Shown here piece after piece: positions 7,157 through 15,569 of a stretch of 37,065 bases of DNA. Every line of letters starts with the position of its first letter. Position 1 is the stretch's first letter. Source of the DNA: an uncultured Eubacteriales bacterium (GTDB lineage: Bacteria; Bacillota; Clostridia; Oscillospirales; CAG-382); the NCBI GenBank assembly GCA_900548115.1, contig URJL01000019.1:1-37065 (forward strand), written 5' to 3'. The notes below the pieces were generated by a model. That model ran no database searches. It saw only the letters and a list, made by a program, of their open reading frames with translations, and had not been told where the DNA came from. Both the position numbers and the translations under genes were made by a program.

Positions 7157-8596
7157 ATGAAAAAAGATATTCTGATCATCGGAGCGGGACCGGCGGGTAT
7201 TTTCACCGCTTTGGAAATGCTGCGCTGCGGACGCAAGGAAAAAATTCTCATCGTTGAAAAGGGCAGCGCCATCGAAAAGCGCCATTGCCCCAAAAATAAG
7301 CTCAAGCAGTGCGCCAACTGCAAGCCCTACTGTCATATCACGACCGGCTTTTCGGGCGCGGGCGCTTTCTCGGACGGCAAACTCTCGTTAAGTTCGGATG
7401 TCGGCGGCGATCTTCCGAATCTGGTGGGCGAGGCAAAGGTGCAGGATTATATTCACTACGTCGACGGAATCTACCTCGAATTCGGCGCGGACACGCACGT
7501 CGAGGGCGTGAGCAACCCCGAGGCGGTCAAGGATATCCGCAAACGCGCCATCAAGGCGGGTCTTAAGCTGGTCGACTGTCCGATCCGCCATCTCGGCACC
7601 GAAAAGGCGCAGGAGATCTATTATTCGATCGAACAGTATCTTCTGAACAACGGCGTGGAAATTCTCTTCGGCTTCGAATGCACCAATCTGATCTTAGAAA
7701 ATTCCGTCTGTCGCGGTGCGCGCATCACCGACGGCAAGGTCGAATATGACGTGGAAGCAAAGCATACCATCGTCGCGACGGGTCGCCGCGGCGCCGACTG
7801 GCTGGAGCATCTCTGCGCCGAGCACAACATTGCTCACGACCCGGGAACGGTCGACATCGGCGTGCGCGTCGAGGTGCGCAACGAGGTCATGGAGCAGGTA
7901 AACGAGGTTCTTTACGAATCCAAACTCATCGGCTATCCGCGTCCCTTCAAGAACAAAGTGCGCACCTTCTGTCAGAACCCCGGCGGCTTTGTCAGTCAGG
8001 AGAATTACGACAACGATCTCGCCGTTGTAAACGGACATTCCTATAAAGAGCTGAAATCGCAGAACACCAACCTTGCGATTTTGTGCTCGCACAATTTCAG
8101 TACGCCGTTCAATCAGCCGATCGCCTATGCGCAGAAGGTCGGCGAGCTTACCAATATGCTTGCCAACGGACACATTCTCTGCCAGCGCTTCGGCGACATT
8201 CTCGACGGAAAGCGCACATGGCCCAAGGAGCTTGCTCAGTCGAACCTCCGTCCGACGCTGGTCGACGCCGTTGCGGGCGATATCACCGCCGCCATGCCGT
8301 ACCGCGCCATGATGAACATCATCAACTTCATTCAGGCGGTCGACGAGGTCGTTCCGGGCTTTGCCTCGACCGAGACTCTGCTGTATTCGCCCGAGCTGAA
8401 ATTTTACAGCAACCGCGTCCGCATGGACGAAAACTTAAACACCGGCATCGAAGGGCTGCACTGCCTCGGCGACTCGAGCGGTTGGACGCGCGGTCTTATG
8501 ATGGCGTCGGTCATGGGTACGATCATGGGCCGCCGCCTTGCAGGTCTTCCCGACGATTATGTTCCCGAAGCGGCACAAAAACAAAAAACAAAATAA
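7157..8596 (+). CDS. COG2509-family FAD-dependent dehydrogenase with four-cysteine motif
   Basis: This 479-residue flavoprotein has an N-terminal FAD-binding Rossmann motif (GAGPAG, residues 9-14) and a C-terminal FAD segment (GLHCLGDSSGWTRG). It belongs to the uncharacterised FAD-dependent dehydrogenase group common in anaerobic Bacillota and Bacteroidota; the substrate is not known. A cysteine cluster at Cys44, Cys52, Cys55 and Cys59 lies just after the first FAD strand and could hold a metal or iron-sulfur centre. ATG 7157 begins the Rossmann strand directly; the ribosome binding site is weak (AAAGGG, about 10 bp upstream). The longer frame adds residues with no homology. It stands alone between its own promoter and a terminator at 8614. 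No signal peptide is seen. Confidence 0.87.
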   Translation: MKKDILIIGAGPAGIFTALEMLRCGRKEKILIVEKGSAIEKRHCPKNKLKQCANCKPYCHITTGFSGAGAFSDGKLSLSSDVGGDLPNLVGEAKVQDYIHYVDGIYLEFGADTHVEGVSNPEAVKDIRKRAIKAGLKLVDCPIRHLGTEKAQEIYYSIEQYLLNNGVEILFGFECTNLILENSVCRGARITDGKVEYDVEAKHTIVATGRRGADWLEHLCAEHNIAHDPGTVDIGVRVEVRNEVMEQVNEVLYESKLIGYPRPFKNKVRTFCQNPGGFVSQENYDNDLAVVNGHSYKELKSQNTNLAILCSHNFSTPFNQPIAYAQKVGELTNMLANGHILCQRFGDILDGKRTWPKELAQSNLRPTLVDAVAGDITAAMPYRAMMNIINFIQAVDEVVPGFASTETLLYSPELKFYSNRVRMDENLNTGIEGLHCLGDSSGWTRGLMMASVMGTIMGRRLAGLPDDYVPEAAQKQKTK

Positions 8597-8613
8597 ATTT
8601 TGCTTATACAGGT

Positions 8614-8643
8614 AAAAAGGCGAGGGCTTTGCCCCGCCTTTTT
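8614..8643 (+). terminator. Terminator after the COG2509 gene
   Basis: AAAAAGGCG and GGGC pair with GCCC and CGCCTTTTT around a short loop, with one bulged A, and the stem ends in a T run. It lies about 17 bp after the stop. Confidence 0.8.
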
Positions 8644-8705
8644 GTTATGCTCCGCGGGAATTTTGAAAAAATAAAATTCAAGCGAAAAATACCCAACGGA
8701 AAGTC

Positions 8706-8734
8706 TTTACAACAAACAAATTTTGTGGTAAGAT
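8706..8734 (+). promoter_or_regulatory. Promoter of the yigZ-esterase-GH5-esterase operon
   Basis: TTTACA (8706-8711) and TAAGAT (8729-8734) are separated by 17 bp, 45 bp before yigZ. No other promoter is visible before the terminator at 12,262, so the four genes probably share this one. Confidence 0.65.
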
Positions 8735-8779
8735 GGTTCTCGTGAGCCGTCGGAAAAAACAAAAAGCGGGAGGAACGCC

Positions 8780-9397
8780 ATGGAGCAATACAGCGCGGCA
8801 GCGCACGAGGCAAGCGCGGAATTTACCGAAAAAAAGTCGGTCTTTATCGGCACGGTCGCGCCGGTCTGCGGCGAGGACGAGGCGAAAGCTTTTGTCGAGA
8901 GGATCTCCGCACGCTTCCCCGACGCGACCCATAACGTATACGCCTACATTTTGCGCGGCGGCGCGGTGTGCCGCTTTTCGGATGACGGCGAGCCGAGCGG
9001 AACGGCGGGAATGCCCGCGCTTGAGGTTTTGCGGCGCGAGGGGCTTTCCGAGACGGCGCTCGTCGTGACCCGCTATTTCGGCGGCATTCTGCTGGGTGCG
9101 GGCGGGCTTACCCGCGCGTATGCCAAGGCCGCAAAGCTGGCGATCGACGCGGCGGGAATCGCGACCTTTCGCCCGTTCGACACGTACACCCTTTCGACCG
9201 ATTATACCTATTACGAAAAAATACGAAAGGAAATGCCCGCCTACGGGGTGAAAAACGACGGCTGCGATTTTGCGACGGAGGTTGTTTTTTCGATCGCCGT
9301 CGACGAGGAGCATTTCCCCGCCTTTTCGGACTTTGTGCGCGATCTCACCGGCAATAAAGCGCGGTTTGTAAAAACCGGAAGCCGTTATGACGCGTAA
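8780..9397 (+). CDS. yigZ: YigZ/IMPACT (UPF0029) family protein
   Basis: This 205-residue protein belongs to the YigZ/IMPACT family, present in bacteria and eukaryotes. In eukaryotes IMPACT is linked to translation stress control; the bacterial role is not settled. The conserved core is clear: DDGEPSGTAGMPALEVL (about 70-86) and VTRYFGGILLGAGGL (about 97-111). The C-terminal domain (about 135-200) has the usual second fold. ATG 8780 follows GGGAGGAACGCC. It is the first gene of a run that continues 36 bp later with polysaccharide enzymes, an unusual partner set; co-transcription may be incidental. Confidence 0.92.
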   Translation: MEQYSAAAHEASAEFTEKKSVFIGTVAPVCGEDEAKAFVERISARFPDATHNVYAYILRGGAVCRFSDDGEPSGTAGMPALEVLRREGLSETALVVTRYFGGILLGAGGLTRAYAKAAKLAIDAAGIATFRPFDTYTLSTDYTYYEKIRKEMPAYGVKNDGCDFATEVVFSIAVDEEHFPAFSDFVRDLTGNKARFVKTGSRYDA

Positions 9398-9433
9398 AAA
9401 ACATAAAAAATCAATCACACGGAGGGAAAAATC

Positions 9434-10273
9434 ATGATCTTGCAGGAAAGAGTCGAGCTTTGTCCCGAGCGAGAATGGGGACATATGGACGTTTTGTGTT
9501 CGCTTCCGACAGCGGAATACAAGGAAAAACGCGGTGCGATGCTGGTCATTCCGGGCGGCGGATACGGTTTTGTTTCCGAGCGCGAGGCAGAGCCGGTCGC
9601 ACGGAAATTTTACGCCGAAGGATATAACACCTTCATCCTTTATTATTCGGTAACACCCGAAAACATCACCGATAAAAAATCGGGACTTCCCAAGCCCCTT
9701 TTGGAGGCTTCGGCAGCGATCGCTCACATCCGCCGCAACGCGGAAAAATACAACATCGACCCCGAAAAGGTGGCCGTGATCGGCTTTTCGGCGGGAGGAC
9801 ATCTGGCGGCAAGCGTCGCAACGCTGTGGGATCGCGATTTCGTAAAGCGCGAATGCGGTCTTTCCGAGGGCGAAAATAAGCCGAACGCCGCTATTTTGAG
9901 CTATCCCGTCATCAGCTGCGACCCGACGATTTGGCACGAAGGATCCTTCCGCAATTTGCTCTCGGGCAGCAAGGACTTTGATGCCGACGCGCCCGAATAC
10001 TCTCTCGAAAAACAAGTGAGCGACAAGACCTGTCCCTGCTTTCTGTGGCACAATGCCGCCGATACCTGCGTTCCCGTCGCCAACAGCCTTCGCATGGCGC
10101 AGGCGCTCGCCGACAAGAAGATCCCCGTCGAGCTGCACGTTTATCCCAACGGCTGGCACGGAATGTCGACGGCAGAGTCCGACGTTTTCGAAGGCAAAAG
10201 CAGCGCCGAGATGAAGCACACCTCGGCATGGGTAAGGACGGCGGTCGAATGGCTGCGTTATACGCTGGGATAA
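9434..10273 (+). CDS. Alpha/beta hydrolase, acetyl-xylan-esterase-like (paralogue 1)
   Basis: This 279-residue serine esterase belongs to the alpha/beta-hydrolase group that includes carbohydrate acetyl and feruloyl esterases (BD-FAE-like, dienelactone-hydrolase relatives). The oxyanion motif PGGGYG is at 40-45, the nucleophile Ser119 lies in GFSAGGH, and Asp210 (NAAD) and His242 (GWHG) complete the triad. No signal peptide is present, so it would act inside the cell on imported, acetylated oligosaccharides. ATG 9434 follows GGAGGG. It is followed 22 bp later by a GH5 enzyme and then by a paralogue of itself, which supports a role in removing acetyl groups before or after glycosidic cleavage. 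The exact ester is unknown. Confidence 0.87.
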   Translation: MILQERVELCPEREWGHMDVLCSLPTAEYKEKRGAMLVIPGGGYGFVSEREAEPVARKFYAEGYNTFILYYSVTPENITDKKSGLPKPLLEASAAIAHIRRNAEKYNIDPEKVAVIGFSAGGHLAASVATLWDRDFVKRECGLSEGENKPNAAILSYPVISCDPTIWHEGSFRNLLSGSKDFDADAPEYSLEKQVSDKTCPCFLWHNAADTCVPVANSLRMAQALADKKIPVELHVYPNGWHGMSTAESDVFEGKSSAEMKHTSAWVRTAVEWLRYTLG

Positions 10274-10295
10274 GTTTTTTCCAAAGGGGTATTTC

Positions 10296-11351
10296 ATGAA
10301 TATCGAAACGATATCCAAGTTCCGCGGCTTTAACCTGATGAACATGTTTTGCTCGAAAAGCTCGGAATATTATGCAACGCACGACAGTCCCGGCTGTTTT
10401 TACGAAGACGATTTTCGCATGATTCGCGAGTTCGGCTTCAACTTTGTGCGCATTCCGCTGTCCTACCGCATATGGGGCAGTCCCGACGATCTGTTTTTTG
10501 TCGACGAAAGGAAGCTTGCCGCACTGGACAAGGCGGTCGAGTTTGCCGATAAATACAGCCTGCACATCAACATTGCCATGCACCGTGCGCCGGGCTATTG
10601 CGTAAACGAGGATGAACCCGTGCGCGAGCCTCTCGACCTTTGGAACGAACCGTATGCTCTGCGGGCATTCCGTCACCATTTTCACAAGATCGCCGAGCGT
10701 TACGTCGGAGTTCCCGAGGAAAAGCTTTCGTACAACATTCTCAACGAACCGCCGCATTTCGCTTCGGCGCTTCAATATCTTGAAGTTTGCCGCGGCATTA
10801 TCGACGAGATCCGCAGTCTGGACGCAAAGCGCCTGATCTCGGTCGACGGGCTTGCGTGGGGCTGCGATCCTCCTTTTGAGCTGATCCGCCATGAAGAGCC
10901 GAACATTCTGTACAGCTGCCGCGGATACGATCCGTCGTCGCTGACGCATTTCGGTCTTGAGGATGTCCCCGACAAGGACGGCACGGTCCATACGCCCGTA
11001 TGGCCGGGAAAAAATATTTACAAGGTCGGTTATCACCCCGAACGCGATTTTTATTACGGCTCGGAGCAGCTTCAAAAATACGTCGGACTGTGGGGCGCCG
11101 TGCAAAAAATCTATAAGGTTCCCGTCATGTGCGGCGAATTCGGCGTTTATCGAAAAACGCCGCACGGTGCCACGCTTGCCTATATGAACGAGCTGCTTTC
11201 GGCTTTCAAAGCGCAAAATATCGGTTACGCCCTGTGGCAGTTCCGCGGTCCGTTCGGTGTGATGGACAGCGGGCGCGAGGATGTGCGATACGAAGATTTT
11301 CACGGACATAAGCTCGACGTCGAAATGCTGAAAGTTCTGCAAAAGTATTGA
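10296..11351 (+). CDS. GH5-family glycosidase, cytoplasmic
   Basis: This 351-residue glycoside hydrolase of clan A, family 5 type, has an (alpha/beta)8 barrel. The acid/base Glu151 lies in NILNEPP and the nucleophile Glu281 in MCGEFGVY. RGFNLMNMF at 10-18 and FNFVRIPLSYR at 49-58 are the usual first strands. Family 5 acts on cellulose, beta-mannan, xyloglucan and other beta-linked glycans; the substrate here cannot be fixed from sequence. With no signal peptide, it would cut short imported oligosaccharides rather than polymer. ATG 10,296 follows AAAGGGG. Position between two paralogous esterases points to an acetylated hemicellulose fragment such as acetylated glucomannan, as inference. Confidence 0.88.
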   Translation: MNIETISKFRGFNLMNMFCSKSSEYYATHDSPGCFYEDDFRMIREFGFNFVRIPLSYRIWGSPDDLFFVDERKLAALDKAVEFADKYSLHINIAMHRAPGYCVNEDEPVREPLDLWNEPYALRAFRHHFHKIAERYVGVPEEKLSYNILNEPPHFASALQYLEVCRGIIDEIRSLDAKRLISVDGLAWGCDPPFELIRHEEPNILYSCRGYDPSSLTHFGLEDVPDKDGTVHTPVWPGKNIYKVGYHPERDFYYGSEQLQKYVGLWGAVQKIYKVPVMCGEFGVYRKTPHGATLAYMNELLSAFKAQNIGYALWQFRGPFGVMDSGREDVRYEDFHGHKLDVEMLKVLQKY

Positions 11352-11382
11352 TTTTGTTTCAAATCCGAAAAGGAAAAATACA

Positions 11383-12243
11383 ATGGCCATTTTACAGGAA
11401 CGCCTTTTTCTCTCAGAGGACAAAAAGGGCGCGTATCTTGATGCTCTCTGCCGCGTGCCGTTCGATAAGGCGATGCCGAAAAGCCGCGCTGTCTTGGTTC
11501 TTCCCGGTGGAGGCTATCATCATCTCTGCCCGCGCGAGGGCGAACCCGTCGCACGGAAATTTTTCGGGTGCGGGTACAACACCTTTGTTTTGCATTACGC
11601 GGTCTCGACCGAGGTCGACTGTCTTGTCGATGAAAAGAGCGGCGCACCGAAGCCCTTTCTCGAGGTTCTTCGGGCGGCGTCCAAAATCCGCGCCGACGCG
11701 GAAAAATATCACATTGACCCCGAAAGTCTTGTTGTTGTCGGCTTTTCCGCCGGCGGTCATCTTGCCGCCTGCCTTGCGACGCTTTGGGATAACGAAAGCC
11801 TTTTGCGGGCGGCGGGCGTGAAGAAAGAGGACGTGAAGCCGAACGCGGCGATTCTGTCGTATCCGCTGACCTATCTCGATAAAAAGTGGTGCGAAGCACA
11901 TTCCTTTGCGCATTTGTTCGACGGTTTTCCCGATCTTGACGCGGCGCTCCGCCTTTTCTCCGCCCCGCAAAACGTAAAGAGCGATACCTGCCCGTGCTTT
12001 TTGTGGCACAATGCCGACGACCGCGTCGTCCCCTTCGACCATTCTCTGAAAATGGCGCAAAGCCTTGCGGACAACAAAGTTCCCTTCGAGCTGCATATCT
12101 TTCCCGAAGGCGATCACGGGCTTTCGCTCGCGACGCCCGAGACTCTGAAAACGCCGCCTTGCAGAGAGACCGAACACGACAGCGCATGGTTCGGATATGC
12201 GTGCGCCTTTCTGGACGAGTGCATTTTCGGAAAAGATCGATAA
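11383..12243 (+). CDS. Alpha/beta hydrolase, acetyl-xylan-esterase-like (paralogue 2)
   Basis: This 286-residue enzyme is clearly paralogous to the product of 9434-10,273, sharing blocks such as EPVARKF, GFSAGGHLAA, CPCFLWHNA and the two proteins' general length. The triad is Ser122, Asp213 and His245 (EGDHG), with PGGGY at 41-45 as the oxyanion motif. Substrate-facing loops differ (for example around 75-90 and 165-200), so the two esterases may deacetylate different positions or sugars. It has no signal peptide. ATG 11,383 follows AAGGAAAA. It ends the operon, with a terminator 19 bp after its stop. Confidence 0.86.
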   Translation: MAILQERLFLSEDKKGAYLDALCRVPFDKAMPKSRAVLVLPGGGYHHLCPREGEPVARKFFGCGYNTFVLHYAVSTEVDCLVDEKSGAPKPFLEVLRAASKIRADAEKYHIDPESLVVVGFSAGGHLAACLATLWDNESLLRAAGVKKEDVKPNAAILSYPLTYLDKKWCEAHSFAHLFDGFPDLDAALRLFSAPQNVKSDTCPCFLWHNADDRVVPFDHSLKMAQSLADNKVPFELHIFPEGDHGLSLATPETLKTPPCRETEHDSAWFGYACAFLDECIFGKDR

Positions 12244-12256
12244 AAGCTTTCAAAAC

Positions 12257-12290
12257 GAAAAACGGACACCCGCTCTGTGTCCGTTTTTTC
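12257..12290 (+). terminator. Terminator of the esterase-GH5 operon
   Basis: A stem of AAAAACGGACAC (12,258-12,269) with GTGTCCGTTTTT (12,277-12,288) and a 7-nt loop is followed by more T residues. It is a strong intrinsic terminator. Confidence 0.85.
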
Positions 12291-12371
12291 TTTTTCTCCC
12301 CTTCATCCTTTCTATCCCCTGTTTTTTTCGCATATAAAAATAATAAGAAAAAAAGGAGGGTATACTGTACG

Positions 12372-13067
12372 ATGGCACAGATCATTCTTTCGGACGTTAT
12401 CGAAAAGGAAACGCTTCGCGACGAGAACCGCGCGCTTTTGCGCGTGACGCGGCACATTCCGCATTTTGACGGCGACGCGGCGCTTTGTGAAAAGCTGAAC
12501 GGCTTTTACGGCGGCGCGGCGGAGGAATTTCTGCACTTTTGCGAAAAGAAATATGCGCCCGCCCTGCGGCGCGGAACAGCACAAAAAAAGAAACGGGAAA
12601 ACCGTGAAAAAGAAAATGAAAATGAAAAGGAAAAGGCGCCGTACGGCGCTTCGATGAATTGGACACGCACCTTTCAGAGCGAAGATCTTCTTTCGCTTGT
12701 TACGGACATTTCGATTTTTGACGGAAAGACCCGTCACCTGCGGCGATTTTGTCACACATGGCTTCTTTCCGCGTGTACTCCGCTTCCGCCAAGCCGTCTT
12801 TTTGACACCTCGGGCGCGGGACGCAAAAAAATTCTTTCCGCCGTTTGCGACAAGGTGCGGCGGGAGGAGGGCGGATTTCGGTATTATCCCGACGCCGAAC
12901 GGCGCGCGCGCCGTTATTTTGACATAGAACGATCGTATCTCACCCCACGCGGCGTTGCGTTTTATTATCCGGACGGGCTGCTCTTTCCGAGTGAAGGGCG
13001 CTTTCCCGCCTATGTCGTGCCGTATGAGCTTCTCACGGTCTATCCCCTGCAAAAAGAGCGCCGATAA
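12372..13067 (+). CDS. DUF3298-domain protein
   Basis: The protein is 231 residues long. Its C-terminal part, with LTPRGVAFYYPDG followed by the ending FPAYVVPYELL, has the shape of the DUF3298 domain found in RsiV-like anti-sigma factors and many clostridial proteins. Unlike RsiV it has no membrane segment or signal peptide, so it may be a cytoplasmic stand-alone form. A highly charged Lys/Glu-rich linker (about 70-95) joins the halves. GGAGG lies upstream of ATG 12,372 at a long spacing (about 13 bp); the open frame reaches further upstream, but that part overlaps the previous gene's end and terminator. Function unknown. No terminator is obvious in the 105 bp before the next promoter. Confidence 0.7.
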   Translation: MAQIILSDVIEKETLRDENRALLRVTRHIPHFDGDAALCEKLNGFYGGAAEEFLHFCEKKYAPALRRGTAQKKKRENREKENENEKEKAPYGASMNWTRTFQSEDLLSLVTDISIFDGKTRHLRRFCHTWLLSACTPLPPSRLFDTSGAGRKKILSAVCDKVRREEGGFRYYPDAERRARRYFDIERSYLTPRGVAFYYPDGLLFPSEGRFPAYVVPYELLTVYPLQKERR

Positions 13068-13172
13068 TCTCGCCGCGACACATTTTTTTAACTTCTCGAC
13101 AATTTTTCTGCCGAGTGTTGAGTGCAAAAAACAAAGATAATGAAATTTTGTTGAATATCTCACTCTTTTCTC

Positions 13173-13201
13173 TTGCATTTCCGCTTTTTGCGTGCTATAC
13201 T
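13173..13201 (+). promoter_or_regulatory. Promoter of the V-ATPase operon
   Basis: TTGCAT (13,173-13,178) and TATACT (13,196-13,201) with a 17-bp spacer lie 77 bp before the first subunit gene. No other convincing promoter was seen before the terminator at 21,894. Confidence 0.75.
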
Positions 13202-13277
13202 AGCGTTAAAGGAAATGAAAGGCAATATTGATAAAACGGAAGAATCAATCGAAGGAAGGAACGGTGACAGGCAAAGA

Positions 13278-13604
13278 ATGGCTCTTGATATGATCGACGC
13301 GATTCGCAGTGCCGAAGACGCGGCGGCGGAAATCCGAAAAAGAGCGCAGGACTCTTCCCGTGAAATTCTGCAAAAGGCGCGGGAGAACGGAGAGACGCTC
13401 GTTCGGAAAGCCGAAGCCGACGCGCGGCGCGAAGCGTCCAAAATTGCCGAACGGTCGGACGCGGAAATTTTTGCGCGTCGTGACGCGGCACAAAAAGAAG
13501 AGGCGGCAAGAAAAAGCGAAGCGCTGAAAAACAGGGAAAGCCGTTTGGACAGCGCTGTGGACTTTCTGATCACCCGCCTGAAAAAGGAGAAGAACGCACC
13601 ATGA
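13278..13604 (+). CDS. V-type ATPase peripheral-stalk subunit (G/H type, NtpF-like)
   Basis: This 108-residue, almost entirely alpha-helical, charged protein is a coiled coil from about residue 10 to 90 (Ala/Glu/Arg/Lys-rich). It fits the G/H-type stalk subunit that pairs with subunit E to hold the V-ATPase motor still. ATG 13,278 is chosen because earlier in-frame ATGs (13,173 and 13,215) fall in or at the promoter and transcript start. The ribosome binding site (GGAAGGA) is rather far, so the later in-frame ATG (13,290) is possible. The stop overlaps the start of the subunit I gene (ATGA), suggesting translational coupling. Identity rests on size, coiled coil and position. Confidence 0.8.
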   Translation: MALDMIDAIRSAEDAAAEIRKRAQDSSREILQKARENGETLVRKAEADARREASKIAERSDAEIFARRDAAQKEEAARKSEALKNRESRLDSAVDFLITRLKKEKNAP

Positions 13605-15565
13605 TCAGCGGTATGAAAAAAATGACGCTTGCCGCAACCAAAAGCGACATGGAGCGCATTACCGAACGGCTTGTCTGGCTTTCGGTCGCGGAGGTCTGCG
13701 ACGCGGACGATCTTCTCGAAAAATACGCATGCGACGGTGTTACACACCGTGATGTCTCCGCTCTTCTTCTCGAAGGCGAGCGGCAGGCACAGCTTCTTTT
13801 CGACGCGGTCGAAGTGCTTTCGCCCTACGGAAGCGCCGAAAAGGGCGCAAAGAAGCCTGAGAAAAAAGCCAAAAAGCAGGAATCGACCGAGCCGGACGGC
13901 ATGCCCGCCTACGACCGTGCGCTTGAAAACGCCGGACGCGTGAAGGAGCTCTTGAGTCGCAAGCGCGAAAACGACGCGGAAATACGCCGCCTCGAGAGCG
14001 AAATTGCCGCTCTTTCCCCGTGGAGGGAGCTGGATACGCCGCTTTCGTTTACGGGAACGCACCGCACGGTCTTTCTTCTCGGAACGCTTCCCGCGTCGGC
14101 GAATCTTGCCCGCATTTCCGAGGAGATAAGGGAGCTTGACGGTGCGGTGATCGGTGAAGCAAGCTCCGACGGGAACGTGCGTTATTGTTACGCGATCTGC
14201 CTTACCGAGCGACGCGACGCGCTCTTGTCGCTCCTCGTCGGATACGGCTTTTCGAAGACCGCATTCCGCGACGGCAAAAATACGCCGCTTTGCGAAATTT
14301 CCGCCCGCAGAGAACGCATAAAAACGGAAGAAGAAAAGAACAAAAATGCGGAAGAAGAGCTCCGCGAGCTTGCGAAAGAACGGCGTGAGCTTGAAAAAGC
14401 TTACGATCGCGCGCAGGAAAAGATCGCGGCGCTTCGGGTGCAAAATCGGCTCGTTTCGACCGAGCAGACCTGCATTCTTCGCGCATGGGTGCCCGATTAC
14501 GCCGTAAAAATACTTGAAAAGAAGCTGTCGGACTACGACTGCTGCTTTGAGGTGCGTGATCCCGCAGAAGGGGAGGAGGTTCCGGTCCTCTTACAGAACA
14601 ACCGCTTCGCATCGCCCTTCGAGTCGATCATCGGCTCATACGGCTACCCGCGCTACGGCAGCTTCGATCCGACCTTCATCGTCGCGATTTTTTATTCGCT
14701 CATCTTCGGCATGATCATGCAGGACGTCGGCTACGGACTTTTGCTCACCCTCGGCTGTCCGCTTCTCATCCGAAAGATGAATCCCAAAAAATCGACAAAA
14801 CAGCTTTTGCAGGCGTTCACGCTCTGCGGCATCAGCACCGTCGTTTTCGGCGTGTTGTTCGGCGGCTATTTCGGAGATCTTCCGCATCAGCTCGCCGTCA
14901 ATTTCTTCGGTGCGGACGCCGACGCGCTCAATCACCTCGCTTTGCTTTTCAACCCCGTCGAAAACAACACGGCCTTTTTGATTCTGACCCTTGCCGTCGG
15001 AGGCATTCATATGGTCGTCGGCATGCTGATTCGCGCGTATATGCTGGCAAAACGCGGAGACCCTTTTGCGGCGATATTCGACGTCGGCTCGTGGATCGTT
15101 CTTTTTGCGGGACTTCTTCTTTTGCTGTTTTCTCCGTCGGTCGGAAAAATCGTGGCACTGTGCGGCGCGGCGATGCTGGTCCTGACGCAGGGACGGCATT
15201 CGAAAAACATCTTCGGCAAAATCTTCGGCGGTATTTACAGCCTTTACAACATCATCGGCTATATGTCCGACCTCTTATCGTATTCCCGTATTTTCGCTCT
15301 CGGTCTTTCGGGCGCGATCATCGGGCAGGTCATGAATATCCTCGGAACGCTCTCGGGCGGAGGATTTTTCGGCTTTATTATTCTGATTGTGATCTTCCTT
15401 GTGGGACACGGACTGAACCTTGCTTTGAGCATGATCAGCTGTTACGTTCACACGGCAAGACTGCAATACATCGAATTTTTCGGCAAATTTTACGAAGAAG
15501 GCGGCAGACCGTTTGCGCCCGCCACGGTCAACACAAAATATACGAACAATGTTCGGGAGGAGTAA
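13601..15565 (+). CDS. V-type ATPase subunit I (a-type membrane stator)
   Basis: This 654-residue subunit I/a combines a cytoplasmic N-terminal half (about 1-350, with coiled coils near 100-130 and 235-290) and a C-terminal half with some seven or eight membrane helices. It forms the ion half-channels beside the K ring. The essential stator arginine is seen as Arg563 in LLSYSRIFALGLSG, with a following helix (AIIGQVMNIL) as in the family. A short Lys-rich insert (about 86-97) sits in the N-terminal domain. The start ATG overlaps the previous stop, with AAGGAG upstream. Any ion choice is set with the K subunit. Confidence 0.95.
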   Translation: MISGMKKMTLAATKSDMERITERLVWLSVAEVCDADDLLEKYACDGVTHRDVSALLLEGERQAQLLFDAVEVLSPYGSAEKGAKKPEKKAKKQESTEPDGMPAYDRALENAGRVKELLSRKRENDAEIRRLESEIAALSPWRELDTPLSFTGTHRTVFLLGTLPASANLARISEEIRELDGAVIGEASSDGNVRYCYAICLTERRDALLSLLVGYGFSKTAFRDGKNTPLCEISARRERIKTEEEKNKNAEEELRELAKERRELEKAYDRAQEKIAALRVQNRLVSTEQTCILRAWVPDYAVKILEKKLSDYDCCFEVRDPAEGEEVPVLLQNNRFASPFESIIGSYGYPRYGSFDPTFIVAIFYSLIFGMIMQDVGYGLLLTLGCPLLIRKMNPKKSTKQLLQAFTLCGISTVVFGVLFGGYFGDLPHQLAVNFFGADADALNHLALLFNPVENNTAFLILTLAVGGIHMVVGMLIRAYMLAKRGDPFAAIFDVGSWIVLFAGLLLLLFSPSVGKIVALCGAAMLVLTQGRHSKNIFGKIFGGIYSLYNIIGYMSDLLSYSRIFALGLSGAIIGQVMNILGTLSGGGFFGFIILIVIFLVGHGLNLALSMISCYVHTARLQYIEFFGKFYEEGGRPFAPATVNTKYTNNVREE

Positions 15566-15569
15566 AATC

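Noticed and set aside
8678..10345. A 555-codon minus-strand open frame under yigZ and the first esterase
   Set aside because: It is a shadow of two genes with conserved motifs on the plus strand and shows no domain.
9912..11423. A 503-codon minus-strand open frame under the GH5 gene
   Set aside because: It is a shadow frame; the plus strand has the catalytic glutamates and good ribosome binding sites.
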